Positions 27,988 to 38,100 of a stretch of DNA of 64,000 bases are shown in pieces. The position numbers and the translations under genes are program-made. The stretch spans positions 4,462,402-4,526,401 of the forward strand of contig NZ_CP036264.1 in NCBI RefSeq assembly GCF_008035925.1, in the 5' to 3' direction. Source of the stretch: Stieleria maiorica. Its GTDB lineage: Bacteria; Planctomycetota; Planctomycetia; Pirellulales; Pirellulaceae. Each line of letters starts with the position of its first letter. Within the stretch, counting starts at the first letter, position 1. Below the pieces are notes generated by a model. That model was not told the DNA's origin, searched no databases, and worked only from the letters and a program-made list of their open reading frames with translations.

Positions 27988-29285
27988 TGAATCCCGTCCT
28001 TGGCCTGATCACATCGATCATCGTCGTCGCATTCCTGGCGATTGCGGTACGAGTGATCACACGACAGATGGTTCGTCGACCCGCGGTCGAAGTGCGTTCG
28101 TTTCTGATCGCTTTTCTGGAATTATTCGAGTGGCTTCTTTGGGCGGTCTGTCTGGTGTGCCTGGTAGTTACGGCGCCTCATCCGGTCACGCTGGTGCTGT
28201 TGGCGCTGTTGGTCGTGTCGGTCGTCATCGCGCATCGATTGCGATATCGCGAAGAGTTGCAATCGCTGAATCGATGGCTGCGGATGGCGGTCGAGAAGGA
28301 CGTGTCGCTGCCGGAGTTGCTTGAAAACATTGCGATGGGGTGTCGCAGCCGACTCGCCCGCCGAATCAAAGCCTGCGTCAAACGCTTGTATCGCGGTGAA
28401 TCGATCGTCGATGCCGCCCGCAGAGCGAAACTGGCGTTGGATGCCGACGCGCTCGGTGCGATGATCATCCCGCCTCCCAAAACGGCCTTGCAGGGCGAAG
28501 CGGCGTTGCCCGGGGAAGAGATTGGTTCCGGCCAGGCTCTTGATTCGACCGCTGCGTCGGAGATTGGTCATGAATCACCGCGCGCGATGGCGTTGGTCGG
28601 TCAGCAATTCACCTATGTCGTGGCCACGATCATCCTGGCCTGGCTGATCGGGATTTACATCCGCTCGCATTTGATCTCCCTGTTTGATGAAATTTACGAT
28701 GGAATGTTCTCCAGTAGTCGAGTCGTCCATCGTGGACTTGACATGGTTGCCGGGGTGGGGGACGTCGTCGCGGTGACGGTTCTGGTTTGGTTGTTGTTGG
28801 TGGTCGTACTGCGGTGGCTTCCGCTCTGGTTGGCGCCTTGGGTTCCGTGGTTCGGCGGCAAGGCGGTCGATCAATGGCGCTGCGAGGTCCTGCGGACGCT
28901 CGGGCGTGGGATGCGTGTCGGACTGGCGGAAACAGCGGTTTTGCAGGCAGCGGCAACATCCACGCGGATCCGATGGATTCGATCCCGTTGCCGATCAGCC
29001 CAGCGGCTCGTCGACGCCGGCACCCCTTTGGCGACGGCCTTGCGATCGGCAACGTTGGTGACGAAACGCGAACAGGTTTGGTTGACGTGTGCGGCAAAAA
29101 ACAGCAACCTGCCTCACGCGATCGAGCACTTGTGCCGTGACATCGGGCGACGCCAGACACATCGCTGGAGAATCCGCATGGCATGGTTCGTGCCCTTGGC
29201 GACGGTGTTGGTCGGCATCTTCGTGCTCGTCCACACCCTGTTCCTGTTCCACTTTTTGTACGGTTTGATCGGCGGGCTGGCCTAA
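27987..29285 (+). CDS. GspF-like inner-membrane platform protein 3
   Basis: 432 residues, ATG at 27987 in a TGATG junction. Helices occur near 4-22, 44-63 and 66-81, then a soluble section of about 120 residues, helices near 207-228 and 257-280, and a C-terminal helix near 400-425. The part LPLWLAPWVPWFGGKAVDQW...LRTLGRGMRVGLAETAVLQ...RLVDAGTPLATAL matches the second GspF repeat in layout. A polar insert with a PPPKTALQGEAALPGEE stretch (about 165-190) separates the halves. The operon encodes three such proteins where canonical systems have one. Six bases separate it from the first pseudopilin gene. Confidence 0.7.
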   Translation: MNPVLGLITSIIVVAFLAIAVRVITRQMVRRPAVEVRSFLIAFLELFEWLLWAVCLVCLVVTAPHPVTLVLLALLVVSVVIAHRLRYREELQSLNRWLRMAVEKDVSLPELLENIAMGCRSRLARRIKACVKRLYRGESIVDAARRAKLALDADALGAMIIPPPKTALQGEAALPGEEIGSGQALDSTAASEIGHESPRAMALVGQQFTYVVATIILAWLIGIYIRSHLISLFDEIYDGMFSSSRVVHRGLDMVAGVGDVVAVTVLVWLLLVVVLRWLPLWLAPWVPWFGGKAVDQWRCEVLRTLGRGMRVGLAETAVLQAAATSTRIRWIRSRCRSAQRLVDAGTPLATALRSATLVTKREQVWLTCAAKNSNLPHAIEHLCRDIGRRQTHRWRIRMAWFVPLATVLVGIFVLVHTLFLFHFLYGLIGGLA

Positions 29286-29291
29286 CGGAAA

Positions 29292-29672
29292 ATGATGCAA
29301 AAGAAATCGAAAGATGCTCGAAGATGCCGGCAAGGGTTTCTGCTGTTTGAGTTGCTGGTCGCGACGGCGTTTTTGGCAGCCGCTACCACGATCGTGTTAC
29401 AAATGCATCAGGCCTGTTTGGATTATGATCGGGTCGCTGCAGACCGATTGCGTCACCAATTGAACATCGAGAATCTGGCCGAGCAATTGCGCGACGTGGC
29501 CTACGACGACGTCAATTCAGCCGTCGCCGAACTGCGTGCCCAGTCACAGATTGAGATTGTGGTCGACCCGTTTGAATCGGATTCACGCAAGGGCATGCAT
29601 GTGATCCTGAGAGATCCGGCACGCGAGCGACCACTGGTCCATCACCTCTGGCGTTTGGAGCCTCGCTCATGA
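29292..29672 (+). CDS. Pseudopilin, GspI/J-like
   Basis: 126 residues with a prepilin leader of about 15 basic residues, cleavage site G|FLLFE (glutamate at +5) and a pilin helix continuing to about residue 36. The C-terminal domain (about 45-126) is short and polar with an LAEQLRDVAYDDV start, reminiscent of minor pseudopilins. It needs a prepilin peptidase, which is not encoded here. It overlaps the next gene by four bases (ATGA at 29669-29672). Assignment as I- or J-type is tentative. Confidence 0.8.
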   Translation: MMQKKSKDARRCRQGFLLFELLVATAFLAAATTIVLQMHQACLDYDRVAADRLRHQLNIENLAEQLRDVAYDDVNSAVAELRAQSQIEIVVDPFESDSRKGMHVILRDPARERPLVHHLWRLEPRS

Positions 29673-30187
29673 AACGGCCGCATCAATCGGCGAATGATGG
29701 AGCCCCGATTCGACGCTGCTCCGGTTCTTCCCGTGGCTACACGCTGATCGAATTATTGCTCGTGCTGGCACTCGCCAGCGCGCTTTTGGGAGGCGTGATC
29801 GGGTTGATGACGATCGCGAGGAAGAGCGATGGTGCGGCCGAGGAGAACCTGTTTCGTCGTCAGGAGATTCGCCGATTCGCCGGTGACCTGCGTCGCGACG
29901 TCCGCGCAGCGGGGGAGATCGATTTGGATGCCGACGAACTCGTGCTCGCTGACGCCTCTTCCGATGCGGTCACTCGGTACCAGATCGAGTCCGGGGCGAC
30001 GGTGGTGCGCCGAGTCAGCGAGGGCGATTCAAAGCGATCAGCGATCGATCACTATGATATCGGAAGTGCAGCAACAATGGAGTTTCAATTGATCGATGGC
30101 AACGCTGCGGTCCGCTGCACTGTGTCGGATGGTGACGGGCATGGGGAATCGATTCAGATCCTTGCATTCCAGAGGCCGACATCATGA
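29669..30187 (+). CDS. Pseudopilin, GspJ-like
   Basis: 172 residues. The leader contains about 24 residues and ends at G|YTLIE (glutamate at +5), followed by the hydrophobic helix LLLVLALASALLGGVIGL. The next stretch, with FRRQEIRRFAGDLRRDVRAA, is typical of GspJ-like minor pseudopilins, whose helix runs into a basic amphipathic segment. The C-terminal domain is beta-rich. It overlaps both neighbours by four bases. In secretion systems GspJ is part of the tip complex of the pseudopilus with GspI and GspK. Confidence 0.82.
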   Translation: MKRPHQSANDGAPIRRCSGSSRGYTLIELLLVLALASALLGGVIGLMTIARKSDGAAEENLFRRQEIRRFAGDLRRDVRAAGEIDLDADELVLADASSDAVTRYQIESGATVVRRVSEGDSKRSAIDHYDIGSAATMEFQLIDGNAAVRCTVSDGDGHGESIQILAFQRPTS

Positions 30188-30561
30188 ACGCGACAACAGC
30201 CCGGCGGGCTGTCGCACCGCAGCGTCCCGCACGAACCGGCATGATCGGTTGGATGGTGGTGCTGATCCTGACGCTGTTAGTCGGGACTTTCGCGATCACG
30301 GTGACGCGACGCGCAACGCATGAGCGAAATGATCAGTTGCACCGCCAGAGGATCATGATTTTGGAATCCGCGATTGATGCGTTGCGACAATCGGAAATGG
30401 ACGTCGGGGAACGCATCCGATTGCCCCTGGGCGACGCGACGCGTTGGGTCGTCGTGGAGGCGGTGGACGGGGCGCCGATAGGACGTCAGTATCAGGCAAC
30501 GCTGTACCGCAACGACCGGCCGGGAGTATCCATTCGGCGAGCAGTGGAGAACGATCTGTGA
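30184..30561 (+). CDS. Pseudopilin-like protein lacking Glu5 (GspK/PilX-like)
   Basis: 125 residues: basic leader, then TG|MIGWMVVLILTLLVGTFAITV, a pilin-type helix without the +5 glutamate. GspK, the tip pseudopilin, is the family member known to lack that glutamate, and here the gene occupies the position after a GspJ-like gene. However, it is far shorter than GspK (about 300 residues), so only the N-terminal logic matches. The remainder is a soluble domain with an RIRLPLGDATRWVVVEAVDG strand region. It overlaps its neighbours by four bases on both sides. Confidence 0.68.
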   Translation: MNATTARRAVAPQRPARTGMIGWMVVLILTLLVGTFAITVTRRATHERNDQLHRQRIMILESAIDALRQSEMDVGERIRLPLGDATRWVVVEAVDGAPIGRQYQATLYRNDRPGVSIRRAVENDL

Positions 30562-31475
30562 CGGTTAATCTTGAAATGAGTTGTTCGCAAACACGATCCC
30601 ATTCACCCTTTCAACCCTCCGTGCATCCAATGTCTTCCATCCGTCGTGCATTCACCTTGGTCGAGCTGTTGGTTGTCATCGCGATCATCGGAATCCTGGT
30701 CGGGTTGGCCGCGCCGGCATTGCAAGCGATGCGAGAATCGTCGCGGCGGGCGATTTGTCAATCACGGCTGACACCGATCGGCATGGCGATGCAAAGTTAT
30801 CACGATCGTTGGCAGCATTTCCCGGTCGGTACGGTGGCGGATTCAGGTCCGGTTGTCAGTGAAGCGGAGGGGGACCACCACAACTGGATCGGGCGGTTGT
30901 TGGACTTGCTGGACCAGCCGGTGATCGCGTCGCAGATCGATCGGTCGGTCAGCATTTACGCGACCGCCAACGAACCGGTCTTGCAACTCGCCTACCCCGG
31001 GGTCAAATGCCCTTCGGCCGGTCATTTTCCGGCCAACGCCAGCAGCTATGTCGGACTGCATCATCCGAGCGAAAAGGCGATCGATGAAACCGACCACGGT
31101 GTGTTCGTGTTGAATCTGCAGATCAGCCGCGACGACGTCCCAGATGGCCTGTCCAACACGGCGTTCGTTTCAGAAAAGTTGATTTCCGTCGATGACCTCG
31201 GGTGGCTCAGTGGGACACGTGCGACGCTGCGAAACGTCGGTGGCGGGATCGAGACGTCGGAGGATCTGTTCGGCGAGTTGCCCCCAATGGCGGTCGGATC
31301 CATCGGCAGCCGACACCCCGCCGGCGTGCATGTACTGTTTGGTTCCGGCGAAATCCGCTTCCAGTCGGATCAAACTGACCATCGCGTCTTAGAACAGATG
31401 GTCGATCGCCGTGACGGCGGGCTTCCGATGCAGTTTCAAACGTTGGACCAACAGCGCCGCGCGAGCGCTCAATGA
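30558..31475 (+). CDS. DUF1559-type pseudopilin, last gene of the secretion operon
   Basis: 305 residues from GTG at 30558, which overlaps the preceding stop (GTGA) and has GGAG eight bases upstream. The alternative ATG at 30630 would give a 281-residue protein with a more usual short leader (MSSIRRA|FTLVELLVVIAIIG). The pilin helix is followed by PALQAMRESSRRAICQSRL, the planctomycete DUF1559 signature. The body is DUF1559-like, with a C-terminal HPAGVHVLFGSGEIRFQ that corresponds to the usual H-x9-DG element but with SGE in place of DGS. This closes the operon; a dispersed repeat pair follows. Confidence 0.85.
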   Translation: MTVNLEMSCSQTRSHSPFQPSVHPMSSIRRAFTLVELLVVIAIIGILVGLAAPALQAMRESSRRAICQSRLTPIGMAMQSYHDRWQHFPVGTVADSGPVVSEAEGDHHNWIGRLLDLLDQPVIASQIDRSVSIYATANEPVLQLAYPGVKCPSAGHFPANASSYVGLHHPSEKAIDETDHGVFVLNLQISRDDVPDGLSNTAFVSEKLISVDDLGWLSGTRATLRNVGGGIETSEDLFGELPPMAVGSIGSRHPAGVHVLFGSGEIRFQSDQTDHRVLEQMVDRRDGGLPMQFQTLDQQRRASAQ

Positions 31476-31495
31476 ACAGGTCGCAGGGGGTGGGC

Positions 31496-31658
31496 TGGTG
31501 TCCAGGCTTTAGCCGCATCTGCGTCGCTGCGTTGCAGCGACGGGGGATCGCCTAAAGGCTAGACACCAACGTAGGACATCTCTTCCGGGTTGTCCTCGCG
31601 GTCAGCCCACGGACGAACCCGTCGGGTTCAAGCGACGGCCCGGAAGGGACCGTCGTAC
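31496..31658. repeat. Two different dispersed palindromes side by side
   Basis: 31496-31568 is an inverted repeat with arms TGGTGTCCAGGCTTTAGCC and CCTAAAGGCTAGACACCA and an internal GTCGCTGC...GCAGCGAC hairpin. Two bases later, 31571-31658 is a copy of the GTAGGACATC...GGACCGTCGTAC element seen twice at 20511-20704. They fill the gap between the end of the secretion operon and the convergent HEAT-repeat gene. Confidence 0.88.
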
Positions 31659-31683
31659 CATTTGGAATTGCCCCGATTCTGTT

Positions 31684-33570
31684 TCAGGCTCCTTCGCCGG
31701 ACAGGATTCGGCTGATGTCGACGCCTTTCTTACGCAGCGTTTGTGCGATTTCCGCTGTCGCGTCTGTTGCTTCCTCCTTCAAAGCCGGAATCCGCTTTGC
31801 CTGGATCGCCAACTTCAACGCTGCGACGCTGGGGTGCAGTTTCAAGACATCCAGGACCAACTTTTGCTCATCAATGCGACTTGCTTGATCGAGTGCCCGT
31901 TGGCACATTTCCACCCGATCTCGTTCCGGCATGTTGAACTTACGCGCCAAACCGATGTAACCTCGCAGTGCGCGAACCTGGTACTTTTCCTCCGGCGCCG
32001 TCTTGGCCAGATCGATCAGCACCGGAGCGGCGTCGAGATTATTCCATTTGCCCAACAAGCGACTTCCGGCGTCCTGCAACTCTGCGTCGTCGCTCTTCGC
32101 CGACATCGCAAGCGTTTGCAGGGCCGTTGTGCCACCGACCTCGCTAAGGGTTTCCAGCAGCCAGGTTTTGGTCGTTGCCGGCGCCTGTTGCATTGCAACA
32201 GCGAGTTTGGCTGCGCAGGCGTCGCGATCGGGCATCCGCACACTCGCGGATTTGAGAGCTTGTTGAGCGGTCGCAACATCTTCGGGACGACTGGGGGCAA
32301 GGACCTGAGTGATCAGCAGGTCCAGCTTTTCGAGCGAGACGGTTTCGCCGAGTGCGATCAATGCCGCACTACGGACGGCGGGATCGGAATGCTGGAGCGC
32401 GTTGACCAAATCCGGCACGGCATCGATCCGTCGGCGGCCGACCAGTTCGATCAACAGGGGATAGCGGTTGCCTTCGGCTTCCGGCAACAGTGCGACAAGC
32501 CGGGCGTTAACGCCGTCACTGGGAATCTCCGCAAGCGTGTCTTTCGCGGTCTGCGATAGTTCCGCATCTTGTCCGGACGCGATGTCCAACAGCACTGGTA
32601 ACGAAGAGACATCACCGACACGCTTCAGTGCGTCGATCGCGGACAATCGAATGTGTTTGTCACCGGATCGAGCGGCCTGTACCACTGCCTCCAAAACAAC
32701 GGTTTGCGGTCGATCGGCCATCGCCTGGACGATCAAGGCGGCCCGAGACGGCGCGGCGCGGGTGAGTTCGTCGGCCAAGGCCAAGTCGACTTCGCCGCCG
32801 GGGAATTCCCGCGCGGTCGACAACGCCAATTGAAACAGTTTCTTGTCGTTGGAGCGAAACGTTTCCAACAGCAACGGGATGCCATCTTGATCACGCGACA
32901 GAATCGCCCCGCGTGTGGCTTCGACGATTCGTTGCAGGGGCAGATCGGCGCTGCGAATTTCATCGAAAATCTCGGTCGCCGCCCCCGACTTATCCTCTGC
33001 TTGCAATCGTTCGGCGCACAACAGGTAGCCTTCGGCCACCGCGTTCCGTGTCGTGCCGGAGGTCGAGACCAACGATTGTTGAAGCGATTTCGTTGCGGCA
33101 TCGTTTCCGATGCGTCCCAGCGCGACTGCGGCGGCCGAGGCGACTTCGGAATCGCTGTCCTGTAATCGAGCGGCCAGCGCCCCGACGGCGGCGGCATCGC
33201 GGCGAACACCGATCGAGTTGATCACGCCGACAAGCAACCGGCCATCGAGTGATTGCGTGGCCTGTCGCAGCGCTTCGTCCGCTTCTTGGCCCGGAATCAC
33301 TTCCAGAGCGATCCTGGCCCAAGAGGACAAGCGTGGATTTGAAAGCAGCTTGGCCAATTCGCCGACGGCCGCAGGGGATCCTTCGATCGCAAGCTTTTTG
33401 CACACCACGGCTTTCTCAGCCTCCGGTGCGTCCGAACGAAGGACCGCGATCAGGTCGGATTCCGATTCGGCGGCGACGCTGCGTACAGGGGGGAGCGTCA
33501 TGGTGGCGAGGATGACAGACGCCAACAGGAAACATGCCAGAGGGGGACGATAGGTGAGATGGTTTTGCAT
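31684..33570 (-). CDS. Secreted HEAT-repeat protein
   Basis: 628 residues from the ATG at 33570, with a signal peptide (about 1-34, hydrophobic FLLASVILATMTL, cleavage near VAAES). The mature part is almost entirely HEAT-like alpha-helical repeats: pairs of helices with motifs such as SSWARIALEVIPG, SEVASAAAVALGRIGND, IRLSAIDALKRVGDV and PAVRSAALIALGET, from about 40 to 600. Such solenoids serve as protein-binding scaffolds; in planctomycetes they often accompany secreted haem or oxidoreductase proteins. It sits 73 bp downstream of a Gfo/Idh/MocA gene on the same strand, so an operon is likely. No catalytic motif is visible. Confidence 0.88.
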   Translation of the reverse strand: MQNHLTYRPPLACFLLASVILATMTLPPVRSVAAESESDLIAVLRSDAPEAEKAVVCKKLAIEGSPAAVGELAKLLSNPRLSSWARIALEVIPGQEADEALRQATQSLDGRLLVGVINSIGVRRDAAAVGALAARLQDSDSEVASAAAVALGRIGNDAATKSLQQSLVSTSGTTRNAVAEGYLLCAERLQAEDKSGAATEIFDEIRSADLPLQRIVEATRGAILSRDQDGIPLLLETFRSNDKKLFQLALSTAREFPGGEVDLALADELTRAAPSRAALIVQAMADRPQTVVLEAVVQAARSGDKHIRLSAIDALKRVGDVSSLPVLLDIASGQDAELSQTAKDTLAEIPSDGVNARLVALLPEAEGNRYPLLIELVGRRRIDAVPDLVNALQHSDPAVRSAALIALGETVSLEKLDLLITQVLAPSRPEDVATAQQALKSASVRMPDRDACAAKLAVAMQQAPATTKTWLLETLSEVGGTTALQTLAMSAKSDDAELQDAGSRLLGKWNNLDAAPVLIDLAKTAPEEKYQVRALRGYIGLARKFNMPERDRVEMCQRALDQASRIDEQKLVLDVLKLHPSVAALKLAIQAKRIPALKEEATDATAEIAQTLRKKGVDISRILSGEGA

Positions 33571-33643
33571 GGGAAACAGCCAGGAGGTTGGACGGGATGT
33601 GAACGGGAAGGGCGCAGGCTGGGGGGCCCGAGTCACAAAGGAA

Positions 33644-34954
33644 TCACAGACGCCACGGCTCTCGTAGAGCTTCCGAGCGCATCCGGTTGGCTTGATCATC
33701 ATTGACAAACAGGTGCGTCTGGTTGTCGTAGTTGACTTGGCGGTCCAGGTACAACGCGATATTTGCCGCGTGGCAGGCGATGTGGGCGTTGCAGGCCGCA
33801 TCGGCATTTCCCTTCGGTTGCCGCCTCGTTTTGACACAATCCAAAAAATCGCGAACATGGAAGGTCGCCGGGTAGCCACCGATTTCAGCAACGTCGCGTC
33901 CGGCCAACAATTCTGGCGAGCTGAGCACCATCTTGCCGCTGTCGCCGGCTTCCACCCAACCCGATTCGCCTTCGAACCGAACCGGGCACGAGCCGAGGGG
34001 AATCCAACCTTTTTCGCGGAAGATCAATTCGGTACCGTTTTCATAGCGTGCGACCAGCTCGCCGTCTTTGGGCGGGTCGTATTGAACCGGCGGCGGGCAA
34101 TCCCCCACGGCCCATTGGCAAAGGTCCACGCAGTGCGATCCCCATTCCAGCACGCCACCGCCGGAGAATGCACCGACAAACCCGCCACCTTTTTCGAAGT
34201 TGAAACCGTCCAACAGCTTGGGATTGAAGGGACGCCATGCGGCCGGTCCCAAGTACATGTCCCAGTCGACGATCTCCGGATCGGGTTCGGGTTCCGGCCC
34301 CAACCACTCGCTCATCAACGCTCGCATGCCCATCGGATGAGCATAGACCTTAGTCAGCTTGCCGAGTTTTCCGGTCCGAGCCAATTCGCAGGCGAACGCG
34401 AAGTGGGGCAGGTTTCGGCGTTGCGTCCCTGCTTGGAACACACGGGCGGTGCGTCGCATCGTTTCGGCCAGGATCAAACTTTGCGCGATGTTCTTGGTGA
34501 CAGGTTTTTCGCAGTACATGTCCTTGCCGGCTTTGGCAGCCATCATCGCTGCGGTCGCGTGCCAGTTGGGACCGGTCGCGATCAGCACCGCATCGATATC
34601 ACTGCGATCGAGCAATTCACGAAAGTCGCGGTGGGTGCCGCAGTTCTGGTTGCCGTAGTGATCGTCGACGATCTTTTTCACTTCGTCGCGGCGTTTTTGC
34701 TTGATGTCACAGACCGCAATGAACTGAACGTCTTTCTGCGGCAGGAAACAACTCAGGTCGTAACCGCCGCGACGTCCGATCCCAATGCCGCCCATGACTA
34801 CGCGTTCACTGGGCGGAACGGCACCGTCCAACCCGAGGGCTGAACCGGGAATGATGGTCGGCGCCGCGATGGCAGCACCGGCGCCGGCGACAGCGGTTTT
34901 CAAGAAACGCCGGCGTGGCGCCTTTGCGGGGGAAGGAATTGTTGGACGCGTCAT
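33644..34954 (-). CDS. Gfo/Idh/MocA family oxidoreductase, TAT-exported
   Basis: 436 residues. A twin-arginine signal (R14-R15-R16-FLKTAVAGAGAAIAAP) predicts export in a folded, cofactor-bound form. The Rossmann domain starts with GGIGIGRRGGYDLSC, and the conserved CEKPVTKN segment (EKP lysine) lies near residue 155. The C-terminal alpha/beta domain has GGGVLEWGSHCVDLCQW, similar to the family's catalytic histidine region. These enzymes use NAD(P) on sugars or sugar derivatives; the specific reaction is unknown. The ATG at 34954 directly precedes the TAT signal. It probably heads a two-gene operon with the HEAT-repeat gene downstream. Confidence 0.9.
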   Translation of the reverse strand: MTRPTIPSPAKAPRRRFLKTAVAGAGAAIAAPTIIPGSALGLDGAVPPSERVVMGGIGIGRRGGYDLSCFLPQKDVQFIAVCDIKQKRRDEVKKIVDDHYGNQNCGTHRDFRELLDRSDIDAVLIATGPNWHATAAMMAAKAGKDMYCEKPVTKNIAQSLILAETMRRTARVFQAGTQRRNLPHFAFACELARTGKLGKLTKVYAHPMGMRALMSEWLGPEPEPDPEIVDWDMYLGPAAWRPFNPKLLDGFNFEKGGGFVGAFSGGGVLEWGSHCVDLCQWAVGDCPPPVQYDPPKDGELVARYENGTELIFREKGWIPLGSCPVRFEGESGWVEAGDSGKMVLSSPELLAGRDVAEIGGYPATFHVRDFLDCVKTRRQPKGNADAACNAHIACHAANIALYLDRQVNYDNQTHLFVNDDQANRMRSEALREPWRL

Positions 34955-35169
34955 AACCTACCTACCTGAATGTATGGGGGCCCCGGATCACAGAGACAAC
35001 TCGTCACGCGGAAATATGATTTCCCGTGTCGTTAGGATATCCGTGTTGGATCGGGCATTCTACGGACGGAAGCGATTTGTCATCGCAAACACAATGCTTT
35101 TTCCGATCGGACCCCGGGACCGTGCGGTGGTCGCGCGCGACCACGTGCACTATCGCGCAGCGAGACGAT
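34955..35169. other. Intergenic spacer upstream of the oxidoreductase gene
   Basis: 215 bp between the stop of the large dockerin gene and the oxidoreductase start, both on the minus strand. No palindrome of the dispersed families is present. It presumably contains a promoter for the oxidoreductase and HEAT-repeat genes, but none was identified with confidence. Confidence 0.4.
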
Positions 35170-38100
35170 TTAGAACGGTAACGTTTTGAGAAAACGTTGT
35201 CCGAAGCGGGCGTAGTCTTGCCCATCGACGTCCCCGTCACCATCGCTATCCAGATCGGGATTATATCCCGCGGTACCTTCAGACTTCAAAAACGACAAAC
35301 CGAAGCGGCCATAGTCCTGGCCATCGACATCACGGTCCCCATCGGTGTCTCCGAAGAACGCGAAGAACCGGTCGGTCGCGGCGGCGCCAAAGACAAAATC
35401 GCCGCCTTGCCTTCCATCGTCGTTTCCGTCCAGCGTGACAGAGGTGCCGGCCCGTCGCACTTTGGACGGATCGATGGTCAATTGATAGTTTCCGTCGACA
35501 AGTGCGGCCGAATTGCCGCGTGTCAAATCGCCGCTGAAGCGAAGCGACGCGACGGAGTTGCCCTGGGAATCGCTGGCGAGCGAGAAGGATGTTGTGACGA
35601 TTTCGCCATCGCCATCGCGCCGACGCAATTCGAAGGCATCCGAATCGATGTCCACCTGTCCTTCAAACACAACGTCAACGGTCGTGATCTGAGATCGTTG
35701 GTTGCTATTGCCGGCATGGGCAGGTGCGACGGCGGAGACTTGCGCCAGATCCACTAGCACCAAACGCAGTTGAGTCGCCTGCCGGTTCAGGTCCCAGTCC
35801 GTCCCGACAGCCGGTGCCGGAAGATTTTGGTTTTCAAACGAACCGTTCAATGTCGGCGCGGTGACTAATACGGTGGAGTCACCGACCTCCGGGGACACGC
35901 CGGGACGAGGTTGGACGATCAAGGTCCCGGCGAGCGTGATCGGACCGGACGATTCGATCCGTCCACCGGCGAATTCAGTAACGCTGCCGAGTGTGACCGG
36001 GTTTGATGCGTCCAGGGACAACGTTTGGTCGGCCAGGTTTAGTGGACCGTCGATCTCAATGGATTGCATCGCGCGGAGGCTGACAGCGCCGGCATCGTTC
36101 CATCGGATCGTGGTGACCGTCGATGCATCGCGAACATTCACCATGCCGCCTGAAAGCGCGCCCTCGGTCGACGACAATCTTGTTGTCGAAGTGCCGGTAC
36201 CTTCGACAGTGATCGATCCGCCGCGCAGATCAAAGGCGGCGCCATCGGGAAACGCAAAGAAACCGTCAGCGGCATAATCGATGACCAAGTCGCCGCTGTT
36301 TCCGCCCGTGTCGATCAACAGGGATTGCGTGGTCGCGAGCGGTTTGGACATCAAAATCAGATTCGCCGTACTGTCGACCAATTCGACGTTTTCTCCGACC
36401 CGTCGCAGCGAGAGTTGTCCGTGCGGGGCTGAAACGGCAAAGGCGACGTCTTCGCGGATCGTGATCCGATAGTCCTCCACCTCGCCGTCGGCGGCCGGAC
36501 CGGTCGGTTGCAGCCCGCCGGCCGAACTGACTCGGACGCGAGCGAACGTCTCGCCAAGCGTCATCGTCGTTGGAACGGCATAATTGAGTGTTTGCAGGCC
36601 GGCGACCACGTTCGCACTGTTGAGAATCTGCTCGTTCGGTGCCCAGATTCCATCGGCGTCGAAATCGATCCAGGCGTCGACTTTCGCTTCGCTGGCCCCT
36701 TGCAAGTCGATGTTGACCCCGGCGGTTGATTGCCCCTGTTTGAGTGTTCCGAATAACACGCCGTCTTCGTCGCTTAGGTCAGCATGGTCGTCGCCAGTTG
36801 CGTCGCTCGTGGGCGTCGCGTCGATTTCGTCATCGCGGTGGTCTCCCAATCGCGGGCCAACCGCGAGATGATTCGCACCATCGTCAGCAACTCGACTCGG
36901 GTACGGCGCCGGGGCATCTCCGAATTCGGCGCGATCGTTGTCGATCCTTCGAATCGGCAGCATCACGCTGCCTCGATAGGCGCTGTCGGCGCTAAACGTG
37001 TTGTGGGAAAGTTGCGTGTCTTGAACGCCGTTGACCAAATCATCGTCGGCGGCACTCAACCGAACGGCCTGCGGCGTGTTCCAGTTCTCTGCGTTGAAGG
37101 TCAAGAACGCGTTGCTGACTTGCGCATCATCGACCGCGCCCACTTGGGCATGGTGGCTATTCAAAAACACTTTGACGTCGGCTTGCGGTTGACTGTTCAG
37201 CGCGACCCAATACGTCGCCTGACTGCCCTCGTGAATCTCAATCGTCGGCGTTGCCGAAGAACTTTCAGTCGACGTTGCCGCCGACGCCATGACTCCAAAG
37301 TCCGTGGCATCCTGTTTGGGCGGCGGGGCAGCGGGAGCCACCGGCGAAAAACTCAGCCCGGCGGTTTCGTTGTCCAAGATCGTCGCCATGGCCGAATCGA
37401 TGGGCAGATCGACGGGGTAGCGTGAGTCAGTGACCGGTGCGGCGACCGTGTGTGTGATCCTGGCGAAGTGCGTGTCTTCGGCGATGGCATCGTCAATGGC
37501 TCGAACGGTGACCGTCTGTGCGGACGCGTCGGCAAACGTCAGCACACGCGAGCCACCAAACGTCAGCCCGTTGTCGGTGCTGACAAGCGTTTGCGCGTCA
37601 GCTTGGATGGTGATGTGAACCTGTTGGCCGTTGCGAGGCGCCAAATTCAGCGAGACTTGGTAGCTGTCGGTAGACCCCGATTCACTCAGTTGCAGATTTC
37701 TGTTGGGGGTGATCGACACGACACCGCGGTCGTCGTCGGTGATGTTGACGACCAACGGGGTTGCGCCGACGGTGATCAGATCGAACGGATCTCGGCCGTC
37801 GATCACGGTATGCACCATTCGAGAGGTGTGGGGACCTTCTTTCGCGGCGTCATCGACGGCCGACAGCGCGATTTGCTGGGGCAGGTTCCAGTTGCCGCTA
37901 TTGAATTCGAGGATTTGACCGAACAGTAAATCTCGGTCGGGTAACCGAATCGCGGAAGTTTGTTCGCTGCTGTCGGCGAAGGCGACGTAGGTCGCGCCGG
38001 GCGGTTGTTCGCTGAGGGCAACCCAGTAAAACACTTCCTCGCCGCCTTCGATGGCGTCGATCGACGAGATCGGATTCAAGCCTGCCTGATCCCGCGTGAT

